From NCBI GenBank assembly GCA_037128705.1, contig JBAXVX010000016.1, positions 1 through 64,000 on the forward strand: a DNA stretch of 64,000 nucleotides, written 5' to 3'. Numbering within the stretch: position 1 is the stretch's first letter; every line of letters begins with the position of its first letter. Shown piece by piece: positions 1 to 8,088 of this stretch. A program made the translations under genes and the position numbers. The DNA comes from CAIVAT01 sp037128705. GTDB taxonomy: Bacteria > Bacteroidota > Bacteroidia > Bacteroidales > FEN-979. The notes below the pieces were generated by a model. It searched no databases. It worked only from the letters and a program-made list of their open reading frames with translations, and was not told where the DNA came from.

Positions 1-96
1 AACCTCAATTATTAACACTTTTCTTACAACGATTCAATTTACCAAAGTAGAATTACAAAGGTAATCAAATACTATTTTTATTAAATTTACAGTACC

Positions 97-594
97 ATGT
101 TGACAATGAAAAAGCTGCTTGTCTTTCTTGTTTTATTTTTGATAGATGTTCACATCTATCCTCAGAAAACGTTGGTGGTAGAAAAAGTAGGCACCTCCAG
201 AAGGTATTTTTACCATGCCGGGGATTATATGAAACTCAGGGTTTCCAGCCAGGATACCCTGCTAAAGGGCAAGCTTTGGTCTATTCATGACAGCGTTATC
301 TCCGTTGAAGAACTCCGGCCTTTTGATGTTCGTCTCTCCGACATCCATTCTGTTTACAAACAGTTTGCTTTTCCTAAAAAGTTTGGAAGAATCGTGGGAA
401 TCGGGAGTCTGGCCATTTTTACAATCATTGCATTCAACCATCTCATCAACAACGAACAGGTGTTTACGCCCGATATGTTCATTATTTCAGGCTCAATGCT
501 GGGGGCTAGTTTGATATCACTCTCCCTCCAGCAGAAAAGATGCAGGACCGATGGCCGGTGGAAGGTGAAAATTCTGGATGCTCAATTAAACTGA
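97..594 (+). CDS. Small hypothetical envelope protein
   Basis: I do not recognise a family. The 165-residue product opens with a basic MKK followed by a hydrophobic stretch and a likely cleavage site near IYPQK, so it is probably exported. Residues about 99-115 and 125-143 look hydrophobic enough to be two membrane segments, which would make it a small membrane protein. An alternative ATG at 106 gives a cleaner signal peptide (MKKLLVFLVL). It converges on punA with only 8 bp between stop codons. No clear promoter is visible in the 96 bases before it. Coding potential is reasonable, function unknown. Confidence 0.6.
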   Translation: MLTMKKLLVFLVLFLIDVHIYPQKTLVVEKVGTSRRYFYHAGDYMKLRVSSQDTLLKGKLWSIHDSVISVEELRPFDVRLSDIHSVYKQFAFPKKFGRIVGIGSLAIFTIIAFNHLINNEQVFTPDMFIISGSMLGASLISLSLQQKRCRTDGRWKVKILDAQLN

Positions 595-602
595 AACCGT
601 TG

Positions 603-1412
603 TTACCGTGCAATCATCTCACGGATAAGGCGGGTCATGATGGGTTCAACGGCACTCGCTGCATTGATGACATGTTTGTGCGTGATTTCAACAATCTTTC
701 CCGGTACGCCCAGGTCTGAAATAATCGAAACGGCAAAGCACTTCAGCCCCATGTGCCGGGCTGCGATAACTTCAGGCACAGTGGACATGCCTACTGCATC
801 GGCCCCTATGGTACGGATATATTTATATTCTGCCGGAGTTTCGTAGGTGGGTCCTGAAACAGCAGCATACACACCCCTTTGAAGTTTTATATTCTGTTTC
901 CCTGCAATAATAAAAGCCTTTTTGATCAATTCATGGTCATAGGCTTGTCCCATATCCGGGAAACGTGTACCAACCTCATTCTCATTTGTACCAATCAGTG
1001 GATTGTCCTTCATCAGGTTGATGTGGTCATCTATCACCATGATGTCGCCAACTTCAAAGTCAGGATTTACTCCACCGCTTGCATTGGATAGAATGAGCAT
1101 TTTAATACCCAGGAACTTCATGACCCTGACGGGAAAGGTAATTTCCTGCATGGTGTATCCCTCATAATAATGGAACCGCCCTTGCATGGCAACGATATTT
1201 CTGCCATTCATGGTCCCGAAAATCAACTGCCCATGATGCCCGTCAACCGTTGAAACAGGAAAATTGGGAATGAACTCGTAGGGAAAAGTCTGTTGTATTT
1301 CAATTTCTTTCACAAGATCCCCCAATCCAGTCCCGAGGATGATCCCAATTTCTGGTTTTAGTGAAATCCTGCTTTCAAGATATTCGGTGGTCTCTTTAAT
1401 TTTTTTTAACAT
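603..1412 (-). CDS. punA: Purine nucleoside phosphorylase
   Basis: This enzyme splits purine nucleosides with phosphate into free base and ribose-1-phosphate for purine salvage in the cytoplasm. The trimeric PNP/MTAP family signatures are all present: GTGLG near the N-terminus, HHGQL, MQGRFHYYEG, NASGG, SGPTYETPAE and GADAVGMSTVPEV. The ATG at 1412 is preferred to the TTG six bases upstream; the protein is then 269 residues, normal for the family. Where many family members have a Thr-Asn pair for base recognition this one has Ser-Asp (about residues 232-233), so its base preference may differ. Its start overlaps the 3' end of lpxK by 17 bp, implying cotranscription and coupling. Confidence 0.93.
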   Translation of the reverse strand: MLKKIKETTEYLESRISLKPEIGIILGTGLGDLVKEIEIQQTFPYEFIPNFPVSTVDGHHGQLIFGTMNGRNIVAMQGRFHYYEGYTMQEITFPVRVMKFLGIKMLILSNASGGVNPDFEVGDIMVIDDHINLMKDNPLIGTNENEVGTRFPDMGQAYDHELIKKAFIIAGKQNIKLQRGVYAAVSGPTYETPAEYKYIRTIGADAVGMSTVPEVIAARHMGLKCFAVSIISDLGVPGKIVEITHKHVINAASAVEPIMTRLIREMIAR

Positions 1413-2451
1413 AGTCAATTATCTCATTGTCAAAATTTTCCTTGTCTGTTCCGTGAAAATCTATCTCGATTGGGACATAAAATAACGGCAGAGTCTTCAA
1501 ATTAGTGCTCAATTCAGGTGTTTTTAGCCGCATCATGTCTTTTTCGGTGGTTATAATCACCTTCTTCTGGGTGGGAAGATCATGATATTTCTTTATAACC
1601 TCCTCGATGTCATTCGGTTTATAGGCGTGATGATCGGCAAATTTAATAACAATCAGATCGCTGCACAAACGTGCAAGATGTTCTCTCAACGGATAATCGT
1701 TTGCAATACCTGTAAAAAGCAGGATATTGGTCACTTTTGCCGGAAATTGCTGGCTGGCCGTTTCAAAAACAGCCCGGGGATCCCCATATTTGATATAGGA
1801 AAAATAGACCCGCTGATGACGCATTGGTTTCAGATCTTCCAGAATTCGCCTGCGGGTTATCGGAGAGAATATTTTTGGTGTTTTGGTTACGATGACAATG
1901 TCGGCTCTTTCAACGCCGGACTTGAATTCCCTGAGGGTTCCTGAAGGCAAAACGTAATCATCGGAGTAGAGCAGCGCGCAGTCTGTTAAAAGAATGGATA
2001 TCCCCGGTTTAACATATCGGTGCTGAAAAGCATCGTCCAGGAGGATCACGCCCAGGGTAGGATATTTCTGATAAAGGAACTGGATTCCACGCTTGCGTTT
2101 TTCATCTACCGCCACCTTGATTTTTTCAAATTTTTTAAGGAATTGCATGGGCTCGTCTCCAATGTACTTCACATTTGAACGCTTTGAGGCGATGATGAAT
2201 CCATTGCTTTTTCGTCCATATCCGCGGCTGAGTGTGGCCACAAAAAAGTGGGGATGTAAGAGTTTAATCAGGTACTCAATATGAGGAGTCTTGCCAGTTC
2301 CACCATAACTCAGGTTCCCTACTGAAATTACAGGCTTTGGGAACTGGATGGAAGGCAAAATCCCAAAGTCAAATAGCAGATTTCTAATCTGCATACCCAG
2401 ACCATAAAGCAGGGAAATCGGATACAAAATAATTTGAAGGACCTTTGTCAT
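1396..2451 (-). CDS. lpxK: Tetraacyldisaccharide 4'-kinase
   Basis: LpxK phosphorylates the 4' position of the lipid A disaccharide at the cytoplasmic face of the inner membrane. The 351-residue protein has an N-terminal hydrophobic anchor region (about residues 5-25), the P-loop GGTGKT at residues 50-55 within SVGNLSYGGTGKTP, LSRGYGRK, and the conserved DDAFQHR motif, all typical of the family. An AGGAGG Shine-Dalgarno lies six bases before the ATG, rare in this window. It is the first gene of a two-gene unit with punA. The linkage of a lipid A kinase with purine salvage looks positional rather than functional. Confidence 0.95.
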   Translation of the reverse strand: MTKVLQIILYPISLLYGLGMQIRNLLFDFGILPSIQFPKPVISVGNLSYGGTGKTPHIEYLIKLLHPHFFVATLSRGYGRKSNGFIIASKRSNVKYIGDEPMQFLKKFEKIKVAVDEKRKRGIQFLYQKYPTLGVILLDDAFQHRYVKPGISILLTDCALLYSDDYVLPSGTLREFKSGVERADIVIVTKTPKIFSPITRRRILEDLKPMRHQRVYFSYIKYGDPRAVFETASQQFPAKVTNILLFTGIANDYPLREHLARLCSDLIVIKFADHHAYKPNDIEEVIKKYHDLPTQKKVIITTEKDMMRLKTPELSTNLKTLPLFYVPIEIDFHGTDKENFDNEIIDYVKKN

Positions 2452-2457
2452 ATTGAA

Positions 2458-2463
2458 CCTCCT
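2458..2463 (-). promoter_or_regulatory. Shine-Dalgarno of lpxK
   Basis: On the minus strand AGGAGG lies 6 bp before the lpxK ATG. Most other starts in the window lack such a sequence, as expected in Bacteroidota. Confidence 0.6.
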
Positions 2464-2548
2464 AAATTATTAAAAAAATCGACCTGCACATAGGTCGCTG
2501 CATAAATTCACACTGTCAATGAAGGAATGTTGTACTTTTTTCTTTTTT

Positions 2549-2944
2549 TCAGTAAAGTGTTTTCTCTTTTATGAGGTACTTTACATTCTTGATCAATTCA
2601 TTTATGCCAATGTCCAGCTTGCCCGTTTTGACAATGAAATCAGAAACGCCGGCATCAAGCAACTTCATTGCAAGAATTGGGTTATCAGAAGAGGAAAAGA
2701 CAATGATTTGAATGGAAAGAGATACTTCTTTTATTTGTTCAATAAAATCAAATCCGATATGTTCCATGGGGTCATAATCGGTAATCAAAAAATCAGGGAT
2801 CATGTTTTTTTGCAGGCGATACAAACACTCATCACTGGTCTGGAACGCATGTACGTTGACAAACTTGTTGATATTCAGATGATATTTGATCAGGTTGCGG
2901 TGCAACGGGTTTTTATCTACGACAAAAATAACTGGTGATTTCAT
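2549..2944 (-). CDS. Single-domain response regulator (receiver only)
   Basis: The 131-residue product is a lone CheY-like receiver domain. The likely phosphoacceptor is D56 in LITDYD; the switch Ser is in FSSSDN (84-86) and the conserved Lys is K106 in IVKTG. The acidic pocket is reduced: where most receivers have two adjacent acidic residues this one has VVDKN, leaving D10 followed by Lys, which may weaken Mg2+ binding. There is no output domain and no histidine kinase nearby, so its partner is unknown. It stands alone, divergent from the Nif3 gene. The C-terminus is Lys-rich. Confidence 0.85.
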   Translation of the reverse strand: MKSPVIFVVDKNPLHRNLIKYHLNINKFVNVHAFQTSDECLYRLQKNMIPDFLITDYDPMEHIGFDFIEQIKEVSLSIQIIVFSSSDNPILAMKLLDAGVSDFIVKTGKLDIGINELIKNVKYLIKEKTLY

Positions 2945-3071
2945 GAATCAATATTTGTATTCAAATTAAACATCAAAATTTGCAATTTCCGCATCGTAAA
3001 AAGTCGTTTCCGGGTTAAACTTGTAAACAATTTATGAACATTGAAAATCACCTTTATGTATTGAAAATGTG

Positions 3072-3079
3072 TATCTTTG
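3072..3079 (+). promoter_or_regulatory. Predicted -7 box of the Nif3 gene
   Basis: TATCTTTG matches the Bacteroidota TAnnTTTG box and lies 22 bp before the ATG at 3102. It also argues against a GTG start at 3069, which would lie upstream of the predicted transcript start. No good -33 TTTG is seen. Confidence 0.6.
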
Positions 3080-3101
3080 GCTCTCGAAAAATCTGACTTG
3101 C

Positions 3102-4196
3102 ATGACAATTTCCGAGATAACATCCTACCTGGAATCAATTTCACCTTTATCCCTTCAGGAAGATTATGATAATTGTGGTCTGCTGGTGGGAGATGCCGGA
3201 AAGGATTTTCAAAAAGCGCTTCTGTGCCTCGACCTTACTGAAAAGGTCATGGATGAGGCCATCAAAAACCGATGCAATCTGGTCATTTCCCACCATCCCT
3301 TTATTTTCAAGGGGCTGAAGCGGCTGACTCCTGAAATGGATGAAACGGCCATCATAAAGATGGCTTTGTTCAATGACATTGCGATCTATGCCATGCATAC
3401 AAACCTGGATAATACGCTGCATGGGTTGAATGCATTTGTGTTTTCGAAACTTGGAATTACCAGGTTCAGCATACTGAGTCCTAAACAAGGGTTGCTTGTG
3501 AAGCTGGTCGTTTTTTGCCCTGTCGCCTATGCCGGGAAAGTACGGAATGCCTTATTTGAGGCAGGTGTAGGTCATGTCGGCCATTACGATTGCTGCAGCT
3601 ATAATGTGGAGGGGGAAGGAACTTTCAGAGCTTCGGAACAGGCCAATCCGTTTGTCGGTGAAAAACATAAAATTCACCAGGAAAGGGAGATCCGCATCGA
3701 AGTGATCTTCCCACGGCATATTGAAATGAAGGTCATGAAAGCACTGCGTGCGAACCATCCATACGAGGAGATTGCTTTCGATATTTACCCGCTTGATAAT
3801 TTACATGCTCAATCAGGGGCTGGCATTGTCGGTGACCTGGAAGTTCCGATGCCTGAGCCGGAATTTCTTCAACTGGTTAAAAATAACCTTGAACTGGCTG
3901 TGATCCGGCATTCGGAACTCTCTTCCAAAAGTATCAGGAGGATCGCTCTCTGCACCGGTTCAGGCAATTTTTTGATCCCGGAAGCAGTCAGGTTGGGAGC
4001 CGATGCTTATCTGACAGCAGACCTAAAATACCATGATTTCTTTTCGGTCGGGAGAAGGCTTCTTCTCTTAGATATTGGCCATTATGAAAGTGAACACGGT
4101 GTAAAAGAATGGCTTTATGCTGAGCTTATTGAAAAATTTCCTAATTTTGCATTCCTTATTTCAGAAGTAAATACCAATCCTGTTCATTATTTTTAA
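3102..4196 (+). CDS. Nif3-like dinuclear metal centre protein (YqfO type)
   Basis: This is a member of the Nif3/YbgI/DUF34 family, widely conserved and often annotated as GTP cyclohydrolase I type 2, although its real role is unsettled. At 364 residues it is the long YqfO form, with a PII/CutA-like domain (about residues 120-230) inserted between the two halves of the metal-binding domain. Metal ligands are visible in SHHPFIFKG and MHTNLDN in the first half and in the GHYESEHG segment near the C-terminus. The ATG at 3102 follows the promoter box closely. The zinc-ribbon gene starts 10 bp downstream, a pairing common in Bacteroidota. Confidence 0.92.
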   Translation: MTISEITSYLESISPLSLQEDYDNCGLLVGDAGKDFQKALLCLDLTEKVMDEAIKNRCNLVISHHPFIFKGLKRLTPEMDETAIIKMALFNDIAIYAMHTNLDNTLHGLNAFVFSKLGITRFSILSPKQGLLVKLVVFCPVAYAGKVRNALFEAGVGHVGHYDCCSYNVEGEGTFRASEQANPFVGEKHKIHQEREIRIEVIFPRHIEMKVMKALRANHPYEEIAFDIYPLDNLHAQSGAGIVGDLEVPMPEPEFLQLVKNNLELAVIRHSELSSKSIRRIALCTGSGNFLIPEAVRLGADAYLTADLKYHDFFSVGRRLLLLDIGHYESEHGVKEWLYAELIEKFPNFAFLISEVNTNPVHYF

Positions 4197-4206
4197 CACA
4201 GAGTTT

Positions 4207-5127
4207 ATGGCAAAAACAACAAGCACGCCGATCGCCACCTCCAAACCATCGAAATTGGCTAAGAAACCTGCTTCCAAGGGCACCGCCCCATCAAAAAAAA
4301 GTATCTCAAAAGTTGAAGAGGTTGTTGCAGAAGAAGCTGCAGCAGTGGTTGTTCCTAAAATCAAACCTGAGGTTACGGATGAAAAGGGTGAAATCACCAT
4401 CGAAATGAAACTCATCGCATTATATAGTTTACAACAGGTCGATTCTCAGGTCGACAAGATCCGCATTATCCGCGGTGAACTGCCGCTGGAAGTTCAGGAT
4501 CTTGAAGATGAAATTGCTGGTCTTGAAACCCGTGTGGATAATTACATTCAGGAAACTCTAGTGATGGATAAATCCATTACGGATAAAAAGAATGCTATCA
4601 GGGATGCCCTGACCCTGATCAAGAAGTATGAAGATCAGCAAATGAACGTCAGGAATAATAGGGAGTACGATTCACTGACCAAGGAAATTGAATATCAGAA
4701 TCTTGAAATTCAGCTATCTGAAAAAAGAATTAAAGAGTATCAGGCCGGGCTGGAACTTAAAAAAGAGGAAATCGACACCTATCAGAAATTACTGCTGGAT
4801 CGTAAAAACGACCTCGAGATTAAACGGAACGAATTGGATGATATCATTGCTGAAACAGAGAAAGAGGAGCAGGATCTGATAAAAAATTCCGATGAAAACC
4901 GGAAATATATTGAAGACCGCTTACTGACCGCCTATACCCGTATCCGGAAAAATGCCAGGAACGGCCTTGCTGTTGTCCAGATTGAACGTGATGCCTGTGG
5001 CGGTTGTTTTAATAAAATTCCTCCTCAGCACCAGTTGGATATCAGAATGCACAAGAAAATAATTGTGTGCGAATATTGCGGTCGGATCCTGGTCGACGAT
5101 GGTATCGTCAACGCCATGCAGGCATAA
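4207..5127 (+). CDS. Coiled-coil protein with C-terminal C4 zinc ribbon
   Basis: The 306-residue protein has three parts. Residues 1-60 are a low-complexity Lys/Ala/Pro/Ser-rich tail. Residues about 75-245 are a long charged coiled coil. The C-terminus holds a C4 zinc ribbon with CGGC and CEYC Cys pairs. This matches the C4-type zinc ribbon family (similar to CT398/HP0958), linked in other bacteria to flagellar or RNA functions; its job in non-flagellated Bacteroidota is unknown. The N-terminal tail is longer than in typical members. It is cotranscribed with the Nif3 gene. Its stop codon abuts the stop of the convergent porin gene with no spacer. Confidence 0.88.
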   Translation: MAKTTSTPIATSKPSKLAKKPASKGTAPSKKSISKVEEVVAEEAAAVVVPKIKPEVTDEKGEITIEMKLIALYSLQQVDSQVDKIRIIRGELPLEVQDLEDEIAGLETRVDNYIQETLVMDKSITDKKNAIRDALTLIKKYEDQQMNVRNNREYDSLTKEIEYQNLEIQLSEKRIKEYQAGLELKKEEIDTYQKLLLDRKNDLEIKRNELDDIIAETEKEEQDLIKNSDENRKYIEDRLLTAYTRIRKNARNGLAVVQIERDACGGCFNKIPPQHQLDIRMHKKIIVCEYCGRILVDDGIVNAMQA

Positions 5128-6588
5128 TTAAAACCTGATCCCGATCGTTGTATAAACTGTGTTGGTATTGTAAGTGATTGCAGCAGGATTGACCATTGTC
5201 GGGTCATACAGATAATAATCCTGATTCATCCTCGTCCATACATAGGTCACATCCGCAAAAAACCGCTTTGCACGGTAACCGAATCCGCCTGAAACCTGAA
5301 AACGTTCACTGTTGTTAGTCCCACCGGTATAAGGGTTACTGAAATAGGCAAAACCACCCCTGAGTCTGAAGTTCTGCAATCTCCATTCGGTTCCAACGCG
5401 GATATTCCCCCAGGATTTATAATCTGACTGAATTTTCCCGTTGACATCGGTATAACTGTCCTGACTTGAGGTGAAACGGGCCTGGGAATAATTTACATAT
5501 TCGTAATCGGCACTTACCAATCCATATTGTCCGATGATAAATGCTAAACTTCCAATCGCCCTGAACGGGGTGGTAAGTTGATAATCATAATAACCGACCG
5601 GAGAATATTGCGTTGAATTCCAATAGGTCGAATCAAAGGATGATTGCATGCTGCTGAACCATTCATCCCGCATACCCGGAAACCATGTCGGCGTATGTAC
5701 GCTCGCCCCGATCCTCACCCAGTCTGTTGGCCTGTAAATCAGGCCAAACTTAACATTGATGCCGGTTCCACGTGTCTGGAGATTATATTGATAGTTAAGC
5801 GCGATGAAATTCGGGAGCGTGTCGCTGGTCCTTGCCTCTGTATAGGTATTGGTCTCATAATAGTTGATGGAGGGAACTCCCAGGGTAAGACCCACAAAGA
5901 GTTTATCATTGAAGTTAGCTCCCATGGAAAAATCAAGTTCATTCATGGATCCGTACGTCTGGATGATTTTATTCTGAAGAACTCCGCCAAAAGCGGCATC
6001 ACATTCATATTGTTTATCCGAATTATAATAGATGAGGTTGGTGCCATATGCCAGGCCAAGATCAAACGGATAGGTGTCCTGAACGGTAGAAGGCGGAATT
6101 TGCTCGGAATTCAGGGTGTTTGTATAACTCTGCATCAATGAATTCTTTGCATTTACACCGGTGATTACAGTCCGGTTATTGAAATCGTTTTGCCGGTTAA
6201 ATCCAAACCCAACATTGAAACTTTTGAGAATCCCGTTCTGATTCTTTCCATGGGGCCTGATACTAAAAATAAATCCGAAATTTCCGAGCCCGAAATTAAC
6301 GCGGCTATCCGTGCCCACTGTTCCATTGTATGTTGCAGATGCGTTTGCGATGGTGGGAGCAAGGGTTAATGTCATTTCTGATCCGGAGTATAAGCCTATT
6401 CCGGCAGGATTCGTAGCAAGGGTGGAAAAATCAGCGCCAACCGCGCCAAATGCACCGCTAAGTCCGTTGAACCTGGCTGTACCACTGTAGAACACACGTG
6501 AAAACCGCAAGGCATCTTCTGCTGTTTGGGCATTGATCATAGACCAGGACAGGGTGAATAACATCGATATAATGAATGACTTTTTCAT
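5128..6588 (-). CDS. FadL/OmpP1-like outer membrane protein
   Basis: The 486-residue product has a signal peptide (MKKSFIISMLFTLSWSMINA, cleavage before QTAED) and then a segment resembling the OmpP1/FadL/TodX family of hydrophobic-compound porins: FNGLSGAFGAVGADF followed by NPAGIGLYSGSE. The rest alternates polar and aromatic residues as expected of a beta-barrel and ends in Phe (IGIRF), a typical outer membrane insertion signal. Bacteroidota homologues are sometimes called hemin receptors, without good evidence. The substrate is unknown. It lies 30 bp downstream of the lipoprotein gene on the same strand, probably in one transcript. Confidence 0.87.
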   Translation of the reverse strand: MKKSFIISMLFTLSWSMINAQTAEDALRFSRVFYSGTARFNGLSGAFGAVGADFSTLATNPAGIGLYSGSEMTLTLAPTIANASATYNGTVGTDSRVNFGLGNFGFIFSIRPHGKNQNGILKSFNVGFGFNRQNDFNNRTVITGVNAKNSLMQSYTNTLNSEQIPPSTVQDTYPFDLGLAYGTNLIYYNSDKQYECDAAFGGVLQNKIIQTYGSMNELDFSMGANFNDKLFVGLTLGVPSINYYETNTYTEARTSDTLPNFIALNYQYNLQTRGTGINVKFGLIYRPTDWVRIGASVHTPTWFPGMRDEWFSSMQSSFDSTYWNSTQYSPVGYYDYQLTTPFRAIGSLAFIIGQYGLVSADYEYVNYSQARFTSSQDSYTDVNGKIQSDYKSWGNIRVGTEWRLQNFRLRGGFAYFSNPYTGGTNNSERFQVSGGFGYRAKRFFADVTYVWTRMNQDYYLYDPTMVNPAAITYNTNTVYTTIGIRF

Positions 6589-6618
6589 TACTGTAAGATT
6601 TAAAGTTAAATGTAGTTT

Positions 6619-7968
6619 TTACCTGCGTCTTCCGCCACCGCCGCTGCTGCCGCTGCCGCTGCCGCCTGATGGAGATGAACCCCCGCTTCCTCCTGATCGT
6701 GAAGGGGCTGAATAACTTCCGCTACTGCCTGAATTAGATGGGGCAGAGTAAGAACCACTGTTATTGGAACGAACGGGTGGCGAATAGGAACCGGTGTTTC
6801 CAGACCGGGTTGGGATACTGTTGGTTGAATTGCTTCTTGATGGAGAGCTGTACACCCGGTTGCCATTGCCCGATGTTCTTACGTTATTCCGGTCACCGCC
6901 GCTTTGATTTGTTACCCTGGAGGATCCCGGGTCCTGCGACCTCGGAGTCAGATATTCCTGGCTTGATTTGGGCTGCCTGTAAGCAGGGGATGAATAGCTT
7001 TGGGCGGTTCCCGAACGCTGGACAGATCCTGCATTTTCCGGCCTGACATACCGTGGTGCTGAACTCTGGGAACGAGTCTGACCCTGACCCTGTCTCTGGA
7101 CCTGTTTTGGAGTTCTCTGGTAAGTCCCCTGTGTATTGCCTGAAGTACGGGTATACTTGTACTGTGCCTGGTTAGCAGGAACACTTCTGGAAGATGATTG
7201 CACATTCCGTGGTGCAGGTGTTACATTATTCCTTGAATAAGCAGGTGATAAATCATTCCTGCTGCCTGGATTTGTCTGATTCCCGGAAAGACCGGCTGAG
7301 TTCCTTGATCCGGGGGCACTGGTTCCTCCGTCTGTTCTGTAAAGTGATTTTCTTGCACCATAGAAAGTATTGGATGTGTAATAGGGGGGGTATCCTCCAT
7401 TGTACCAATCATTGTATCCATAGCAGTAACAACATGGATTATACCATGGATTATATCCCCATCCATAGTAAGGATATCCCCAGCCATAATAGGGATAGCC
7501 CCAGCCATAATCCCATCCCCAATTTGAATAGGGATATCCCCATCCCAATCCAAACATCATGGATGAACCGTAAAGGCCACCATACCCGCCGCCAATGCCG
7601 AAAGAGATATTCACATTGGGATCACTGTTACCTGCGTTTGAACTGTTAGAGCCACCAGTATAGGATTCATCGAAATATCCTTTGGTGGTATCCTTGCTGC
7701 TAAACCGGTCAATGCGGTTTGAATAGGAATAATCGTTATAATCCTGTTCGAAAGTTGAGGAGCCTGGCTTTTGAGTTTTTAAATTGTCCGGAGAGGTAAT
7801 GACCTGAGCTCCGTTGTTTGATTGTTGAATAGCGACAGGGCGTTGCAGCTCCTGTTTGGAAGAAGAATTGTAAACATCATCATTGACGAAAGAGGTTGCC
7901 TGTTTTTGCGTAGTGCAAGCGCTGATCGCCAAACTGATGATTGCGATTAAACATGCTGATTTTTTCAT
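6619..7968 (-). CDS. Gly/Tyr/Trp-rich lipoprotein with Ser/Gly-rich tail
   Basis: The product begins with a lipoprotein signal (lipobox LAISAC, lipidated Cys18). After a polar linker, residues about 120-200 are extremely rich in Gly, Tyr and Trp with near repeats of GWGYPYYGW and a CC pair (NPCCYCYGYN). From about residue 210 to the end it is a disordered Ser/Asn/Arg/Gln/Pro-rich region that closes with Gly-rich sequence and Arg-Arg-Arg. No enzymatic domain is visible. It looks like a surface or periplasmic structural lipoprotein. It precedes the porin gene on the same strand and diverges from proS. Confidence 0.75.
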   Translation of the reverse strand: MKKSACLIAIISLAISACTTQKQATSFVNDDVYNSSSKQELQRPVAIQQSNNGAQVITSPDNLKTQKPGSSTFEQDYNDYSYSNRIDRFSSKDTTKGYFDESYTGGSNSSNAGNSDPNVNISFGIGGGYGGLYGSSMMFGLGWGYPYSNWGWDYGWGYPYYGWGYPYYGWGYNPWYNPCCYCYGYNDWYNGGYPPYYTSNTFYGARKSLYRTDGGTSAPGSRNSAGLSGNQTNPGSRNDLSPAYSRNNVTPAPRNVQSSSRSVPANQAQYKYTRTSGNTQGTYQRTPKQVQRQGQGQTRSQSSAPRYVRPENAGSVQRSGTAQSYSSPAYRQPKSSQEYLTPRSQDPGSSRVTNQSGGDRNNVRTSGNGNRVYSSPSRSNSTNSIPTRSGNTGSYSPPVRSNNSGSYSAPSNSGSSGSYSAPSRSGGSGGSSPSGGSGSGSSGGGGRRR

Positions 7969-8001
7969 AAGGCGTTAACTTTAATATACCGGAATGGTCT
8001 G

Positions 8002-8038
8002 TTGTATTCTTAAAATCGGGATTATTTTTGTATTTTTG
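8002..8038 (+). promoter_or_regulatory. Predicted proS promoter with doubled -7 box
   Basis: TTG at 8002-8004 is followed after 18 bp by TATTTTTG (8023-8030), and the same octamer is repeated directly at 8031-8038. Both match TAnnTTTG. The ATG of proS is 50 bp downstream. Confidence 0.6.
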
Positions 8039-8088
8039 CAAACAATATATTCGTTTCAAAATAGCAAATTTCATACCAAACTTTCAAA

